Source of the DNA: Archaeoglobaceae archaeon
Lineage (GTDB): Archaea; Halobacteriota; Archaeoglobi; Archaeoglobales; Archaeoglobaceae
NCBI GenBank assembly: GCA_026986375.1
Contig: JALSOQ010000030.1
Location: 1 to 64,000, forward strand
Reading direction: 5' to 3'
Length of the DNA stretch: 64,000 nucleotides
This document shows positions 18,255 to 27,019 of this stretch, piece after piece. The notes below the pieces were generated by a model. The model ran no database searches. It had not been told where the DNA came from and saw only the letters and a list, made by a program, of their open reading frames with translations. Each line of letters begins with the position of its first letter. The first letter of the stretch is position 1. Made by a program: the position numbers and the translations under genes.

Positions 18255-18989
18255 ATGAAAAGTGTTTTGACGATAGCCGGTCTGGATCCGAGCGGAGGCG
18301 CGGGAATTTTGGCGGACGTCAGGACGATAAGGGCTTTGGGTTTCCATCCCTCCTCCGTCGTTACTGTTATAACTTTCCAGAACACATGCGAGATATTCGG
18401 GGTTGAGGTGGTCGATGCCGATTCGATTCGTAGGCAGATCTCGGCGGTCTTGAACGACTTGGATTTGGCCGGGATAAAGATAGGACTCGTCTGCTCGGAG
18501 GAATCGGCAAGAGCAATAGCGGATTCGATTTCGGATTTGGAAGTTCCAAAGGTTCTGGATCCTGTTCTGAAGGCTACGGTGGGATTCGAATTCTCGAATG
18601 TTAGGGTTTACGAGGTGTTAGCTGAGATCTGCGACGTCGTAACTCCGAACGCATACGAAGCTTCCGCGATGTCCGGGATAGAGGTTGGGGATTTGGATTC
18701 CGCTCTGAAGGCTTGCAGAATCATCCGAAATAAGTTCGGTTGCAACGTCGTGGTTACGGGAGGGAGTTTGGGCGGTAGGGACTTGATACACGATGGAACG
18801 GTAATCGAGCACGGGATGATTAGGGGAGAGGTGCACGGAACGGGATGCGTTTACAGCACCGCCTTAACCTGTTACCTCGCGAAGGGATTAGAGTTGAGAG
18901 AAGCTTGTAAGAGGGCGAGGGAATTCGTTCATAAGGCTGTTTTGAATTCCGTCGAAGTTGGGAGATGTTTGAGGGTTGTAAACGTTTGA
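18255..18989 (+). CDS. thiD: Hydroxymethylpyrimidine (phosphate) kinase ThiD
   Basis: ThiD phosphorylates HMP and HMP-phosphate for thiamine synthesis. The 244-residue ribokinase-fold protein has the family start TIAGLDPSGGAGILAD, the VTVITFQNT segment, PNAYEA, and the anion-hole GEVHGTGCVYSTAL near the C-terminus. It is a single-domain enzyme without the ThiN fusion found in many archaea. It is divergent from trxB. Confidence 0.93.
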   Translation: MKSVLTIAGLDPSGGAGILADVRTIRALGFHPSSVVTVITFQNTCEIFGVEVVDADSIRRQISAVLNDLDLAGIKIGLVCSEESARAIADSISDLEVPKVLDPVLKATVGFEFSNVRVYEVLAEICDVVTPNAYEASAMSGIEVGDLDSALKACRIIRNKFGCNVVVTGGSLGGRDLIHDGTVIEHGMIRGEVHGTGCVYSTALTCYLAKGLELREACKRAREFVHKAVLNSVEVGRCLRVVNV

Positions 18990-19033
18990 GAGAAAAATCT
19001 TAAATATACTTTGCCGGAAGAGCCTAAAAATGT

Positions 19034-20437
19034 ATGAAGTTCGACGTCGTAATCGTCGGAGCAGGTCCAGGCGGGCTTTTCGCCGCTTACAAGCTCGTCG
19101 GAAAGATGGACGTTGCGATTTTCGAACTCGGTAGGGACATCGATAAAAGGAAGTGTCCGAGCGACCTTTCCGAGAGTTTCTGCACGAAATGCAAGCCCTG
19201 CAATATAACATTCGGAGTGGGAGGGGCTGGAGGGCTTTCCGACGGAAAGCTGAACTACGCGATTCCCGAATACCCGTCGAGCTACACCGTTGGAGGGGAT
19301 CTGATAGATCTGGTCGATGCCGAATACCTCCTCAAGAAGATGGAGGAAGTCGATAGGATATTTTTGGAGCACGGAGCACCGAACGAGGTTTACGGAACCG
19401 ATAAGGAAAAGATAGAGGAGTTCATGAGGAGGGCGAATGCTGCGGGAATAGAGTTCGTTCCGCTGAAGCAGAGGCACGTCGGAAGTGATGAGCTTCCCAA
19501 AGTGATAGGGAGCATAGAGAGGTATTTGAAGGAGAACGGCGTCAAAATTTTCACCGAAACGACGGTCGTGGACATAAATCCGAAGGAGAAGAAGATCACG
19601 TTGCATGACGGAAGGCAGGTCGAATACGAGTATCTGATTCTGGGCGTTGGGAGGGGGGGTTCCGAGTGGCTCGAAAGGTGGGTGAAGCAATACGGAATAG
19701 AGGTGAGCGAGAACGCGAAGGCGATAGACGTAGGAGTTAGAGTGGAGGTTCCGGCTTCGATAATGGACGAGATAACATCTGTTATATACGATCCTAAGCT
19801 CAGGATAGTTACCAAGAGGCACGACGATTACGTTAGAACCTTCTGCACGTGCCCGAGGGGATGGGTGATAAGGGAAGATTACGGAGACTTCTGCTTGGTG
19901 AACGGACACAGCAAAGCCAAGGAGAAGACGAACAACACGAACTTCGCCCTCTTAGGGCATTACGAGTTTACGGAGCCGTTCGAATATCCGAACGATTGGG
20001 GGAGGGATCTCGCCAGAATTACTACTAAACTTGGGGGAGGAAATCCGATAGTTCAGAGGCTTAAGGATCTTCGCTTGGGTAGGAGGAGCACGGAGAGGAG
20101 GATAAAGAATAACCGCCTCGTCCAGCCGACGTTGAAGACGGCGATTCCCGGAGACATAAGCCTTGCTTATCCGGGTAGGGTTGTGGACGACATACTCGAC
20201 GCCTTGGAAGCTTTGGACAAGGTGATTCCCGGAGTTGCGGACGACTCCACGCTTCTCTACGCTCCGGAGATAAAGTTCTACTCTCTGAAGCTCAAGGTAA
20301 GTCCGGAGATGGAAACCAGCATCCCGAACGTTTACGCGATAGGAGACGGGGCGGGGATAAGCAGGGGAATAGTAGGAGCGGCAGTAACCGGGCTCATAGC
20401 GGCGGAGAGCATACTTAGGAAGGAGAAAAGGGCATGA
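19034..20437 (+). CDS. FAD-dependent dehydrogenase, COG2509-like
   Basis: The 467-residue protein has the dinucleotide motif GAGPGG near its N-terminus, a short Cys segment (CTKCKPC, about 49-55), the glycine-rich GVGGAGGLSDGKLN, and a C-terminal YAIGDGAGISRGIVGA segment that binds FAD. The architecture matches uncharacterised FAD-dependent dehydrogenases. The substrate is unknown. A TATA-like CTTAAATATAC lies about 30 bases upstream of the ATG. Another ATG four bases earlier is out of frame. The stop overlaps the next gene in ATGA. Confidence 0.88.
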   Translation: MKFDVVIVGAGPGGLFAAYKLVGKMDVAIFELGRDIDKRKCPSDLSESFCTKCKPCNITFGVGGAGGLSDGKLNYAIPEYPSSYTVGGDLIDLVDAEYLLKKMEEVDRIFLEHGAPNEVYGTDKEKIEEFMRRANAAGIEFVPLKQRHVGSDELPKVIGSIERYLKENGVKIFTETTVVDINPKEKKITLHDGRQVEYEYLILGVGRGGSEWLERWVKQYGIEVSENAKAIDVGVRVEVPASIMDEITSVIYDPKLRIVTKRHDDYVRTFCTCPRGWVIREDYGDFCLVNGHSKAKEKTNNTNFALLGHYEFTEPFEYPNDWGRDLARITTKLGGGNPIVQRLKDLRLGRRSTERRIKNNRLVQPTLKTAIPGDISLAYPGRVVDDILDALEALDKVIPGVADDSTLLYAPEIKFYSLKLKVSPEMETSIPNVYAIGDGAGISRGIVGAAVTGLIAAESILRKEKRA

Positions 20438-20919
20438 ACGTCCTCGTCTCCGTGCACGACAAGACCGGTTTGGTAGAGTTTTTTAGGAAACTGCCGAACT
20501 TAAGGATATACGCAACTGAGGGGACTGCGAAGTTTTTAGAGAAGAACGGTATAGATGTTAGGAGGCTTTCAGAGATAACGGGGCTTGTTGAGAGTAGGAA
20601 TTTGAAGACTTTGCATCCTGAAGTCTTTCGGAGGATATATTCGGGGTTCTTCGATGTGGTCGTGGTTAACCTTTACGAGAACGAAATAGACGTTGGAGGA
20701 TCGGCGATTCTGAAAGCGGCTGTTAAAAACTATGAGCGTGTTCTTCCAGTTTCGAATCCGAAAAGATACGACGAAGTTGCCGAAAGAATTAGGATGAATC
20801 GAGTCGATGAAGATTTCAGGTTGAAGCTTGTTATAGAAGCGTTGGAGCACGTGATCGAGCACGACAGGAGAGCGTTAGAAAAGCTGAGAAGGAAAACTAA
20901 AAATATCCAAAAGACGTAA
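20434..20919 (+). CDS. purH: IMP cyclohydrolase-like protein (PurH N-terminal domain only)
   Basis: The 161-residue protein matches the MGS-fold IMP cyclohydrolase half of PurH: VSVHDKTGLVEF at the start, IYATEGTAKFLEKNGI, the LKTLHPEV motif, DVVVVNLYENEIDVGGSAIL and AAVKNYERVLPV. The C-terminal AICAR transformylase domain of bacterial PurH is absent, so it would close the purine ring only after another enzyme makes FAICAR. It is also somewhat shorter than the usual domain. The ATGA overlap with the FAD enzyme indicates co-transcription. Confidence 0.78.
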   Translation: MNVLVSVHDKTGLVEFFRKLPNLRIYATEGTAKFLEKNGIDVRRLSEITGLVESRNLKTLHPEVFRRIYSGFFDVVVVNLYENEIDVGGSAILKAAVKNYERVLPVSNPKRYDEVAERIRMNRVDEDFRLKLVIEALEHVIEHDRRALEKLRRKTKNIQKT

Positions 20920-20949
20920 ATTCTAACAAATTCTTCCGAAGGTGATAAA

Positions 20950-21465
20950 ATGGTCAGAAGAGCCAAGCTCGTAAACGATATCGTCGAACTCGTTCCGATC
21001 CTTCAGCTGTTTTCCACCGACACATACAGAAACGTTTACGAAACGTTGCTTACGGAATGGCTGACGTTCAAAGAACTTAAGGATAGATTCGGGGAAGGAG
21101 CGGAGGAGGCCCTCAAAATTCTGAAACACGCGGGGATGCTCGAAGCGAAATGGAGGATGCCGTCCGATCCGGCCGGAAAACCGGAGAAGGAATATCACGT
21201 CAGCTACACACACATAAGCGCGAACTTCTACGCATCTCTCAAGGATCTGAACAAGATACTCGAAGTCGTATTCATGCCGGACGACGAGTTCGAGGAGATA
21301 GTGCAGAGGATAGTTAACGAGGTGAAGGCGGGAAGGATGTCCGTTCAGCACATAAGCAAGAGCTTGGGACTGGATCCGATAACGATTAGGGCGGTGGCGA
21401 AGAAGTCGCTAAAGCTTAACCTCAAGGGGCAGATAGTCGAACTCGCCAAGGAAGAGGAGCTATGA
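20950..21465 (+). CDS. Predicted winged-helix transcriptional regulator (ArsR-like)
   Basis: The 171-residue protein has an N-terminal winged-helix segment (TLLTEWLTFKELKDRF, EEALKILKHAGMLEAKW) and a C-terminal helical part with a second HTH-like element (SVQHISKSLGLDPITIRAVA, about 136-155). It resembles archaeal COG1777-type regulators. GGTGAT precedes the ATG by four bases. It starts an overlapping group with the MJ1316-domain gene and argH, so it may control them; that is inference. Confidence 0.75.
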   Translation: MVRRAKLVNDIVELVPILQLFSTDTYRNVYETLLTEWLTFKELKDRFGEGAEEALKILKHAGMLEAKWRMPSDPAGKPEKEYHVSYTHISANFYASLKDLNKILEVVFMPDDEFEEIVQRIVNEVKAGRMSVQHISKSLGLDPITIRAVAKKSLKLNLKGQIVELAKEEEL

Positions 21466-21713
21466 CGATAAGGGAAATCCTGAACAAGTTCAAGTGGCAT
21501 CCCGATTACGACTTCGAGAAGGTCGTCATCGTCTATATAGATCGTCCGAAGGGTTTTTCCGAGCTTAGAGGGGACGAGATAGAGGAGATCGGGCACAAGT
21601 TCCTATACCTCTACTCCGGAGTTGCGATTCCTATGCACAGGATCGTTGAGATAAGATACGGGGATAGGGTGATCTGGAGGAAGGGAAATGTCGGTCGTGA
21701 GGAGCAGGCTTAA
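21462..21713 (+). CDS. MJ1316/DUF504 domain protein (UPF0248)
   Basis: The 83-residue protein covers the complete DUF504 domain: IREILNKFKWHP at the start, then VIVYIDRPKG and PMHRIVEIRYGDRVIW. The MJ1316 domain has been proposed to recognise cyclic or phosphorylated RNA ends. Its start overlaps the regulator stop and its end overlaps argH by 26 bases, so it is translated within one operon. Confidence 0.9.
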   Translation: MTIREILNKFKWHPDYDFEKVVIVYIDRPKGFSELRGDEIEEIGHKFLYLYSGVAIPMHRIVEIRYGDRVIWRKGNVGREEQA

Positions 21714-23142
21714 AAGGGGCATGGATCCTCTTGCGTTGGAGTTCTCCTCCTCCCTCGATTCGGACAGGAAGATATTCCACTACGACATCCTCGTGGACAT
21801 CGCCCACGTTTTGGGACTGCTAAAGTGCGGGATTATAAACGAGAAAGACGCCGGAGCGATAATTGAAGCTCTGCTCGAAATAAGGGAGGAGGGGTTCGAA
21901 ACCCTTCCGAAAGACTGCGAGGACGTTCACGAGGCGATAGAGAAAGAGGTTACGAAGAGGACTCCGGCCGGAAAGAAGATGCATACGGCGAGGAGCAGGA
22001 ACGACGAAGTCGCCACTTGCTTGAGAATGTTCGCGAGGGACAAGCTTATCTCGCTCGCCTTCTCACTGCTCGACTTGAGGAGGGTTCTGCTGAGAATAGC
22101 CGAAGAGAACACAGACACGATAATGCCCGGTTTTACCCACCTCCAATACGCCCAGCCCACCCTTTTGGCACACCACATGCTCGCATACCACGACATGATA
22201 ACGAGGGACTTCGAGAGGGTTCTGAACGCGTTCGCGAGAGCTAACCTATCACCCTTAGGCTCCGCGGCTTTTGCTGGCACATCTTTCGAGATCGACAGAG
22301 AATACACCGCAGAACTTTTGGGTTTCGACGGAATCGTTGAGAACTGTTGCGATGCGGTTGCTAGCAGGGACTTTTTGATAGAATCTGTGTTCGTATCCGC
22401 CTCTTCGATACTGACGATCAGCAGAATCGCGGAGGAGATAATTCTGTGGAGTTCCGAGTTCGGATTCGTTGAGTTGCCAGACGAGTATTCTTCCTCATCT
22501 TCGATAATGCCCCAGAAGAAGAATCCGGACATAGCGGAGTTGATAAGGGCAAAGGCCGGAAGGATTTTGGGGAATCTGGCCGGAGCCATGGCGATATACA
22601 AGGCCATGCCTCTCACATACAACAGGGACTTTCAGGAGATGAACGTCCTTCTGTTCGAATCCCTCGAAACTGCAGATTTAGCCGTTACGCTGATCGCGAG
22701 GATGCTCGAAAAAACCGAATTCAAAAAGGACGTCATGCTCGAAAAGGCGTTGAGAGGTTTCTCGAACGCAACGGATGTGGCGGATTCTCTCGTAAGAAAA
22801 GGAATCCCTTTCAGAGATGCCCACAGAATAGTTGGGAGAGTTGTGGCGGAGGGGAAGGATCTTTCCGCCGAAAATTTGAGGAAAGTTGTGGAGGAGTTCG
22901 GGTATTCCGTGGAAATCGGGGAACTGAAAATTGACGCTAAATCCATAGTCGAAAGCAGGAGGGTTCTGGGTGGAACATCGAAATCCGAAATTTCGAGGAT
23001 GATTGAGAAGAGATCGGAATCGCTCGAAAGGGATGCGGAAATGTTGAACGAAATAGCCGACAGTATAGCCGAAAGGATTGAGAGACTTTACGAGAACGCT
23101 CTGAAAGTCCTGACGAACCTCCGAACGTCCGAAGTGAGGTAA
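21688..23142 (+). CDS. argH: Argininosuccinate lyase
   Basis: ArgH splits argininosuccinate to arginine and fumarate, the step after ArgG. The 484-residue protein has the fumarase/aspartase-superfamily signature SSSIMPQKKNPD with Ser near 270-272 and Lys277, the HTARSRND motif and GFTHLQYAQP. The start lies within the DUF504 gene. Its 3' end overlaps the convergent DUF1464 gene by 55 bases, a rather long tail-to-tail overlap. Confidence 0.97.
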   Translation: MSVVRSRLKRGMDPLALEFSSSLDSDRKIFHYDILVDIAHVLGLLKCGIINEKDAGAIIEALLEIREEGFETLPKDCEDVHEAIEKEVTKRTPAGKKMHTARSRNDEVATCLRMFARDKLISLAFSLLDLRRVLLRIAEENTDTIMPGFTHLQYAQPTLLAHHMLAYHDMITRDFERVLNAFARANLSPLGSAAFAGTSFEIDREYTAELLGFDGIVENCCDAVASRDFLIESVFVSASSILTISRIAEEIILWSSEFGFVELPDEYSSSSSIMPQKKNPDIAELIRAKAGRILGNLAGAMAIYKAMPLTYNRDFQEMNVLLFESLETADLAVTLIARMLEKTEFKKDVMLEKALRGFSNATDVADSLVRKGIPFRDAHRIVGRVVAEGKDLSAENLRKVVEEFGYSVEIGELKIDAKSIVESRRVLGGTSKSEISRMIEKRSESLERDAEMLNEIADSIAERIERLYENALKVLTNLRTSEVR

Positions 23143-24125
23143 TCCAAAACCGTTCCCTTAGCTTTCTTTATTTCGAGCCAATCTACTATGTTTACGAATT
23201 TCCCTTCGGCAAGTCCGTCGGCGATTATCGCCGCTCCTTCGGCGGATTGCTTTCCGAACCCGAAACCCTCAAGCTTTACGGCCTTAATCCCGCTGAAATC
23301 TACGAAATCTTTCAGGAAGATGTCGAAGAACCTTCCCGAAACCACGACTTCGTAATCTTTCAGAGAAACACCCACCGCCCGGATACCTTTCACTACGAAC
23401 TCGCACATCCACTCGACCGCAAAATCCGGAAGATCTTCCATTCTCTCCACTTCGATTCCTTTCTCCTTCAACAGACTCCTTATCCCTCCGCAGAATAGCA
23501 TCGACTTCGGAAAATCACCGAGGAGGTAGGCGAGCTCCCCGTCCAGAGCACCCAGAGAAGAAAAGGACGGAAATCCGGTCGTTCCCCCTATTCCGTCCAC
23601 GATCTTTCCACCCTTGACCGCTACGAAGGCGTTGAACCCGTATCCAGCCTCTACCAAAACGAAGTTCTGCCTTTCGAACGGAATTCCTTCCTTGCTAAAC
23701 TGATACATCGCCAGAGCTACCGAACAGAGCTTGTCGGAGGTTCCCATATCTATTCGGTTCAGCTTTCTGTGCTCCGGCACGGTGGGAAGGTGGATTATTC
23801 CGGGAATCGTCCAAGTCCTCCCCCCCAAATCGCTTTTCCTTATAATGTCTATGATCCTCCTTACACCCATGAGGGTTTCGTCGAAGTTGAGCGTCATCAG
23901 GGCTACATCCCTATCGTCGAGCTCGCTGAACCTCTTAACTGGCAATCCGTATCCTGATAGTCCCGCTATAATCTCCGCATCGACCTCTTCGAGAACCTTC
24001 AAAACTATTTTCGGATTTTTTCTCACTTCGGAAGTCGGAAACGTCCTCCTATCCAAAGGTCTATCCCCTTCCATCGCAACTATTTCGAAAGACGATGTTC
24101 CCGCATCTATCCCTACTACTGCCAT
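23088..24125 (-). CDS. DUF1464 family, predicted kinase (ASKHA fold)
   Basis: The 345-residue protein begins with VVGIDAGTSSFEIVAMEGD, the phosphate-binding loop of the actin/sugar-kinase/Hsp70 superfamily, and has a later glycine-rich FCGGIRSLL. It matches the archaeal DUF1464 family, annotated as predicted butyrate kinase-like; the substrate is unknown. It is the last gene of an operon with an RNA ligase and two CBS proteins, overlapping the ligase by ten bases. Confidence 0.82.
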   Translation of the reverse strand: MAVVGIDAGTSSFEIVAMEGDRPLDRRTFPTSEVRKNPKIVLKVLEEVDAEIIAGLSGYGLPVKRFSELDDRDVALMTLNFDETLMGVRRIIDIIRKSDLGGRTWTIPGIIHLPTVPEHRKLNRIDMGTSDKLCSVALAMYQFSKEGIPFERQNFVLVEAGYGFNAFVAVKGGKIVDGIGGTTGFPSFSSLGALDGELAYLLGDFPKSMLFCGGIRSLLKEKGIEVERMEDLPDFAVEWMCEFVVKGIRAVGVSLKDYEVVVSGRFFDIFLKDFVDFSGIKAVKLEGFGFGKQSAEGAAIIADGLAEGKFVNIVDWLEIKKAKGTVLDYLTSDVRRFVRTFRAFS

Positions 24126-25261
24126 AGGTTACCTTCGAGTATGTGCCTTATTCTGTCGGTGGTCGATTTCATGTGCCTGTAAAACCAAACGACGTAGCTT
24201 CTGTTTTCTTCTATCGGCTCCGAAAATTCCGCGTTTACTCCCATCCTCCTCACGTGCTCTTTAAAGAGTTCGAAGACCTCCAAGTCGTAGAACCTCAGCC
24301 TCATCCTGTCGCAAACCTTTTTTCCCTCCCTCACTTCCCTTATGCTCTCCACCATTGCTTTGAGAATAGCTTCTCCCAATCTCGTGCATCTCCTCTTGAA
24401 TTCTTCTTCATCGTCCAGTTCGAAAGCCTGAAAACCTTCCCTTATTATCCTCGAAAACATGAAGTCCTTGCCGTATTCCCCAAAGAACCTGAAGGCAAAG
24501 CTTAGATCGGAGCAGTTCGACTCGCTCGTCGTGTATTTTATAGGTTGCCTTTTCATGTTCGGATCCTTTATCACTATTCCTTCCCTCCCCTTCCTTCCTA
24601 ACTCCCTTATCACATCTTTCGCAACTTCGTGCGCCTCGGAAACGTGAACTTCCGCCAATATTGGTGCTAACTTGAATCCGTATTCATCGGCGAGTTTTTC
24701 CTTCTCCCTTATCGGCAGAGCCTCGTTAGTTCTCCTATCCCTAACGTCGAAAACGTAGAAGTCTATTTCTTTAATCCCGTAAACATCCTTCGGAACGAAG
24801 GGCGATTCTTCCCCGACAGCTTCGCAACATAGCATCAGGTTCGGGTGATCTTTGAAGAAGTCGGGATTTATCAGCATTCGAGCCTTTTCCGTAGTGTAGG
24901 GGCATATGTATCCTCCCCTCGTTATCGCGTATAGGTTTTCTCCGAACATCACGATTCTAACGTTGTATCCGTTCATCTTCTCCTCGAAAACCACTTCTCC
25001 CCTGAAGTGTTTCTTTATCGTCGGGTAAAGCGTTAACGCCCTCCTTATCTTCGGATATCCCCTAACTATTTGAACTCCATCGACCGTTTTCGCTATCAGA
25101 GTTCCCTCCTCGTATTCTCCGAACTTCCTGTCGAGCTTGAACGCGTCGATTACGTCCGAAAAAAACGGATGCCTTATGAAAGCCTGCTTTAGTATGTTCT
25201 TCTCCTCTAATCTCCTGGCCGCTACTGGCGAGAGCCCCAAAGCTTCGGCAACGAACTTCAT
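24116..25261 (-). CDS. ATP-dependent RNA ligase, Rnl3 family
   Basis: The 381-residue enzyme matches the archaeal Rnl3 group (MTH1020-like). Motif I is EEKMNGYNVR with the adenylated lysine at Lys95; motif IV is GREGIVIKDP and motif V is PIKYTT. The C-terminal helical part that makes homodimers is present. These ligases can join 5'-phosphate and 3'-OH RNA ends and circularise RNA. The start overlaps the stop of the CBS gene in ATGA, and its end overlaps DUF1464, so it sits inside a four-gene operon. Confidence 0.92.
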   Translation of the reverse strand: MKFVAEALGLSPVAARRLEEKNILKQAFIRHPFFSDVIDAFKLDRKFGEYEEGTLIAKTVDGVQIVRGYPKIRRALTLYPTIKKHFRGEVVFEEKMNGYNVRIVMFGENLYAITRGGYICPYTTEKARMLINPDFFKDHPNLMLCCEAVGEESPFVPKDVYGIKEIDFYVFDVRDRRTNEALPIREKEKLADEYGFKLAPILAEVHVSEAHEVAKDVIRELGRKGREGIVIKDPNMKRQPIKYTTSESNCSDLSFAFRFFGEYGKDFMFSRIIREGFQAFELDDEEEFKRRCTRLGEAILKAMVESIREVREGKKVCDRMRLRFYDLEVFELFKEHVRRMGVNAEFSEPIEENRSYVVWFYRHMKSTTDRIRHILEGNLWQ

Positions 25262-26118
25262 GCTTTGGAGTAGAGGAAGTTCATCAAATCCCTTTCCGTT
25301 ATTATGCCTTCGAGCCTTCCATCCTCCACGATCAGCGCGACTCCTACTCCTTCAGCCACCATCCTTCTAACGACATCCGAAATCCTGTCGATCGGTCTGA
25401 ACGTGATCGGTTCTCTGTGCAACCCCTCTTTTGAGAGCATTAAGGTGAGGGGTTTCTGCAAAGCGTCTCTCACATCACCGGTCTCTATGACTTTGAACGC
25501 CTCCTTGGTGAAATACCTCAGAATTTCCCTCGCGGTTATCAAACCGAGCATAATCCCGTCCTTTATCACCGGCAACCTCCTGATCTTCTTAGATATCATT
25601 ATTTTCATCGCCTCCTCTATCGTCGTTTCGGGATTCGCTGTTATGACGCCCGTTGTCATGTAATCTCTCACGTATCCGTCCAACTTCTTCTGATTCGCCA
25701 GATACTTCAGCATGTCCTTTTCCGTTATTATCCCTACCACTCTGTCTTCCTCGTCCACTATCGGGCAACCTCCGACCCTCTTTTCGAGCATCAACTCTAA
25801 GGCATCCTGCCAAGACGCGTCGCAGTCCACGGCAACGACATCTCTCACCATAATCTCGTCCACGCATTCGTTGACCGCAGCCGAGAGGTTTCCGTTGAAC
25901 CTTTCGACCACTATTTTGTGCTTCTCTCCTCCTCCGAAGAAGTTCACCAAGTCCGTAGCTGAAATTATCCCTTCGAGCCTCTTCGTTCCCGCATCCGCTA
26001 TGGGCATCCTCCTGAAGTTGCAGTTCACCATCGTCTTCAGAGCGTTCATTATCGTTGAGCGGGGAGGGATGGTTTTCACGTCCTTGGTCGCTAAATCCAT
26101 AACGCTACCGAACTTCAT
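25258..26118 (-). CDS. Four-CBS-domain protein
   Basis: The 286-residue protein is made only of CBS repeats, four by eye, with motifs such as RRMPIADAGTKRLEGIIS, GGCPIVDEEDRVVGIITEKD, RRLPVIKDGIMLGLITA and ALIVEDGRLEGIITERD. CBS pairs bind AMP, ATP, SAM or related ligands, so it is a likely sensor. I use the ATG at 26118, which overlaps the TGA of the upstream CBS gene by one base. A TTG three bases earlier is less likely. It precedes the RNA ligase. Confidence 0.93.
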   Translation of the reverse strand: MKFGSVMDLATKDVKTIPPRSTIMNALKTMVNCNFRRMPIADAGTKRLEGIISATDLVNFFGGGEKHKIVVERFNGNLSAAVNECVDEIMVRDVVAVDCDASWQDALELMLEKRVGGCPIVDEEDRVVGIITEKDMLKYLANQKKLDGYVRDYMTTGVITANPETTIEEAMKIMISKKIRRLPVIKDGIMLGLITAREILRYFTKEAFKVIETGDVRDALQKPLTLMLSKEGLHREPITFRPIDRISDVVRRMVAEGVGVALIVEDGRLEGIITERDLMNFLYSKA

Positions 26119-26648
26119 CAATACCCCTCTCTACAGTCCTCACACAACTTCAAGCCGTCGACATCCACCAACTTTTCGGTAAACCTTCCACACTTCTCAC
26201 ACTTACCCCCGATCTCCTCCGATTCGACGTGTGGATTATCCAAAAGACTTGCGAATTCTCCCAAATCTATCGCGACGCTTAGAACGTCGCTGTCCGTTAT
26301 AATCCCGATAAGATTCCCGCCGTCATCGACGACGGGCAACCTCCTGATCCCCCTCTTCTTCATGATGTCCGTCGCCTCTCTGAGTGAGGTCGTGGGCTTT
26401 ACCGTTATCAGTGGGGTGCTCATTATCTCTTCAAGCCTAACCTTCGCGGGCACCTTGTTCCTCGCCACGACCTTCTTGAGGATGTCCCTCTCGGTGACTA
26501 TTCCGATCGGTTTACCGTTTTCCACGATTATTATGCTACCGACACCGCATTCTATCATTTTCCTCGATGCGTTGAGGAGAGATTCGTCCTTTCTCGCTGT
26601 GCAGACGTCCCTCGTCATCACTTCCTTCACTGGAATGTCCGATTGCAT
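26118..26648 (-). CDS. CBS-pair protein with C-terminal zinc ribbon
   Basis: The 176-residue protein has a CBS pair (about 5-125: KEVMTRDVCTARKDE, GKPIGIVTERDILKK, RRLPVVDDGGNLIGIITDSD) and a C-terminal zinc ribbon (CEKCGRF ... CEDC, about 147-175). The CBS-zinc ribbon combination is common in archaea, and its partner is unknown. ATG 26648 is chosen because GGTGAT is four bases upstream. A TATA-like GCTTTAAAAAC lies near 26685. It heads the CBS-RNA ligase-DUF1464 operon. Confidence 0.92.
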   Translation of the reverse strand: MQSDIPVKEVMTRDVCTARKDESLLNASRKMIECGVGSIIIVENGKPIGIVTERDILKKVVARNKVPAKVRLEEIMSTPLITVKPTTSLREATDIMKKRGIRRLPVVDDGGNLIGIITDSDVLSVAIDLGEFASLLDNPHVESEEIGGKCEKCGRFTEKLVDVDGLKLCEDCREGY

Positions 26649-26699
26649 AAGCATCACCTTTTAAAAGTTTCTGCTTAGTTTTTAAAGCTTTTTGCAAGT

Positions 26700-26969
26700 T
26701 CATCCTCCGGCGATGGGAGGGAAGATCGCAATCCTATCACCGTCCTTGAGCTCTATCTTTTCGATATCCTTGACGTTCCTACCGTTTATCGTGATTATTC
26801 TGTCATCTCTAATCTCACCCTTTTCGTTAAAAACCTCGTAATAGAAATCCTCACCCAAAATCTTGGACGCGTTTGCTATTGCGGATTCGAAATCCTCGCA
26901 TTCCACCTCTATCTCCTTTACACCGAACTTCTCCCTGAGAGTTGCGAACAGCGCTATCTTTACCCTCAT
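26700..26969 (-). CDS. moaD: MoaD/ThiS-family ubiquitin-like sulfur carrier
   Basis: The 89-residue beta-grasp protein starts MRVKIALFATLREKFGVKE and ends in the diglycine PPIAGG needed for adenylation and thiocarboxylate formation. It resembles archaeal MoaD for molybdopterin synthesis, though SAMP-type protein modification is also possible. An in-frame start at 27011 would lie upstream of the shared TATA element at 26991-27000, so the internal ATG at 26969 (26 bases from that element) is chosen. No other molybdopterin gene is adjacent. Confidence 0.85.
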   Translation of the reverse strand: MRVKIALFATLREKFGVKEIEVECEDFESAIANASKILGEDFYYEVFNEKGEIRDDRIITINGRNVKDIEKIELKDGDRIAIFPPIAGG

Positions 26970-26990
26970 CCCCAACGTTTCGAGCAACGG

Positions 26991-27000
26991 TTTTATAAAA
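26991..27000. promoter_or_regulatory. Palindromic TATA element shared by moaD and the aminotransferase
   Basis: TTTTATAAAA is a perfect palindrome. Its centre is about 26 bases from the moaD ATG (26969) and about 25 bases from the aminotransferase ATG (27020). Both genes would be leaderless from one box. Confidence 0.65.
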
Positions 27001-27019
27001 CATTCCCCCAACTTCGCCC

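Noticed and set aside
18929-19909. Minus-strand reading frame across the FAD dehydrogenase gene
   Set aside because: Antisense to the motif-bearing FAD gene, with no homology seen.
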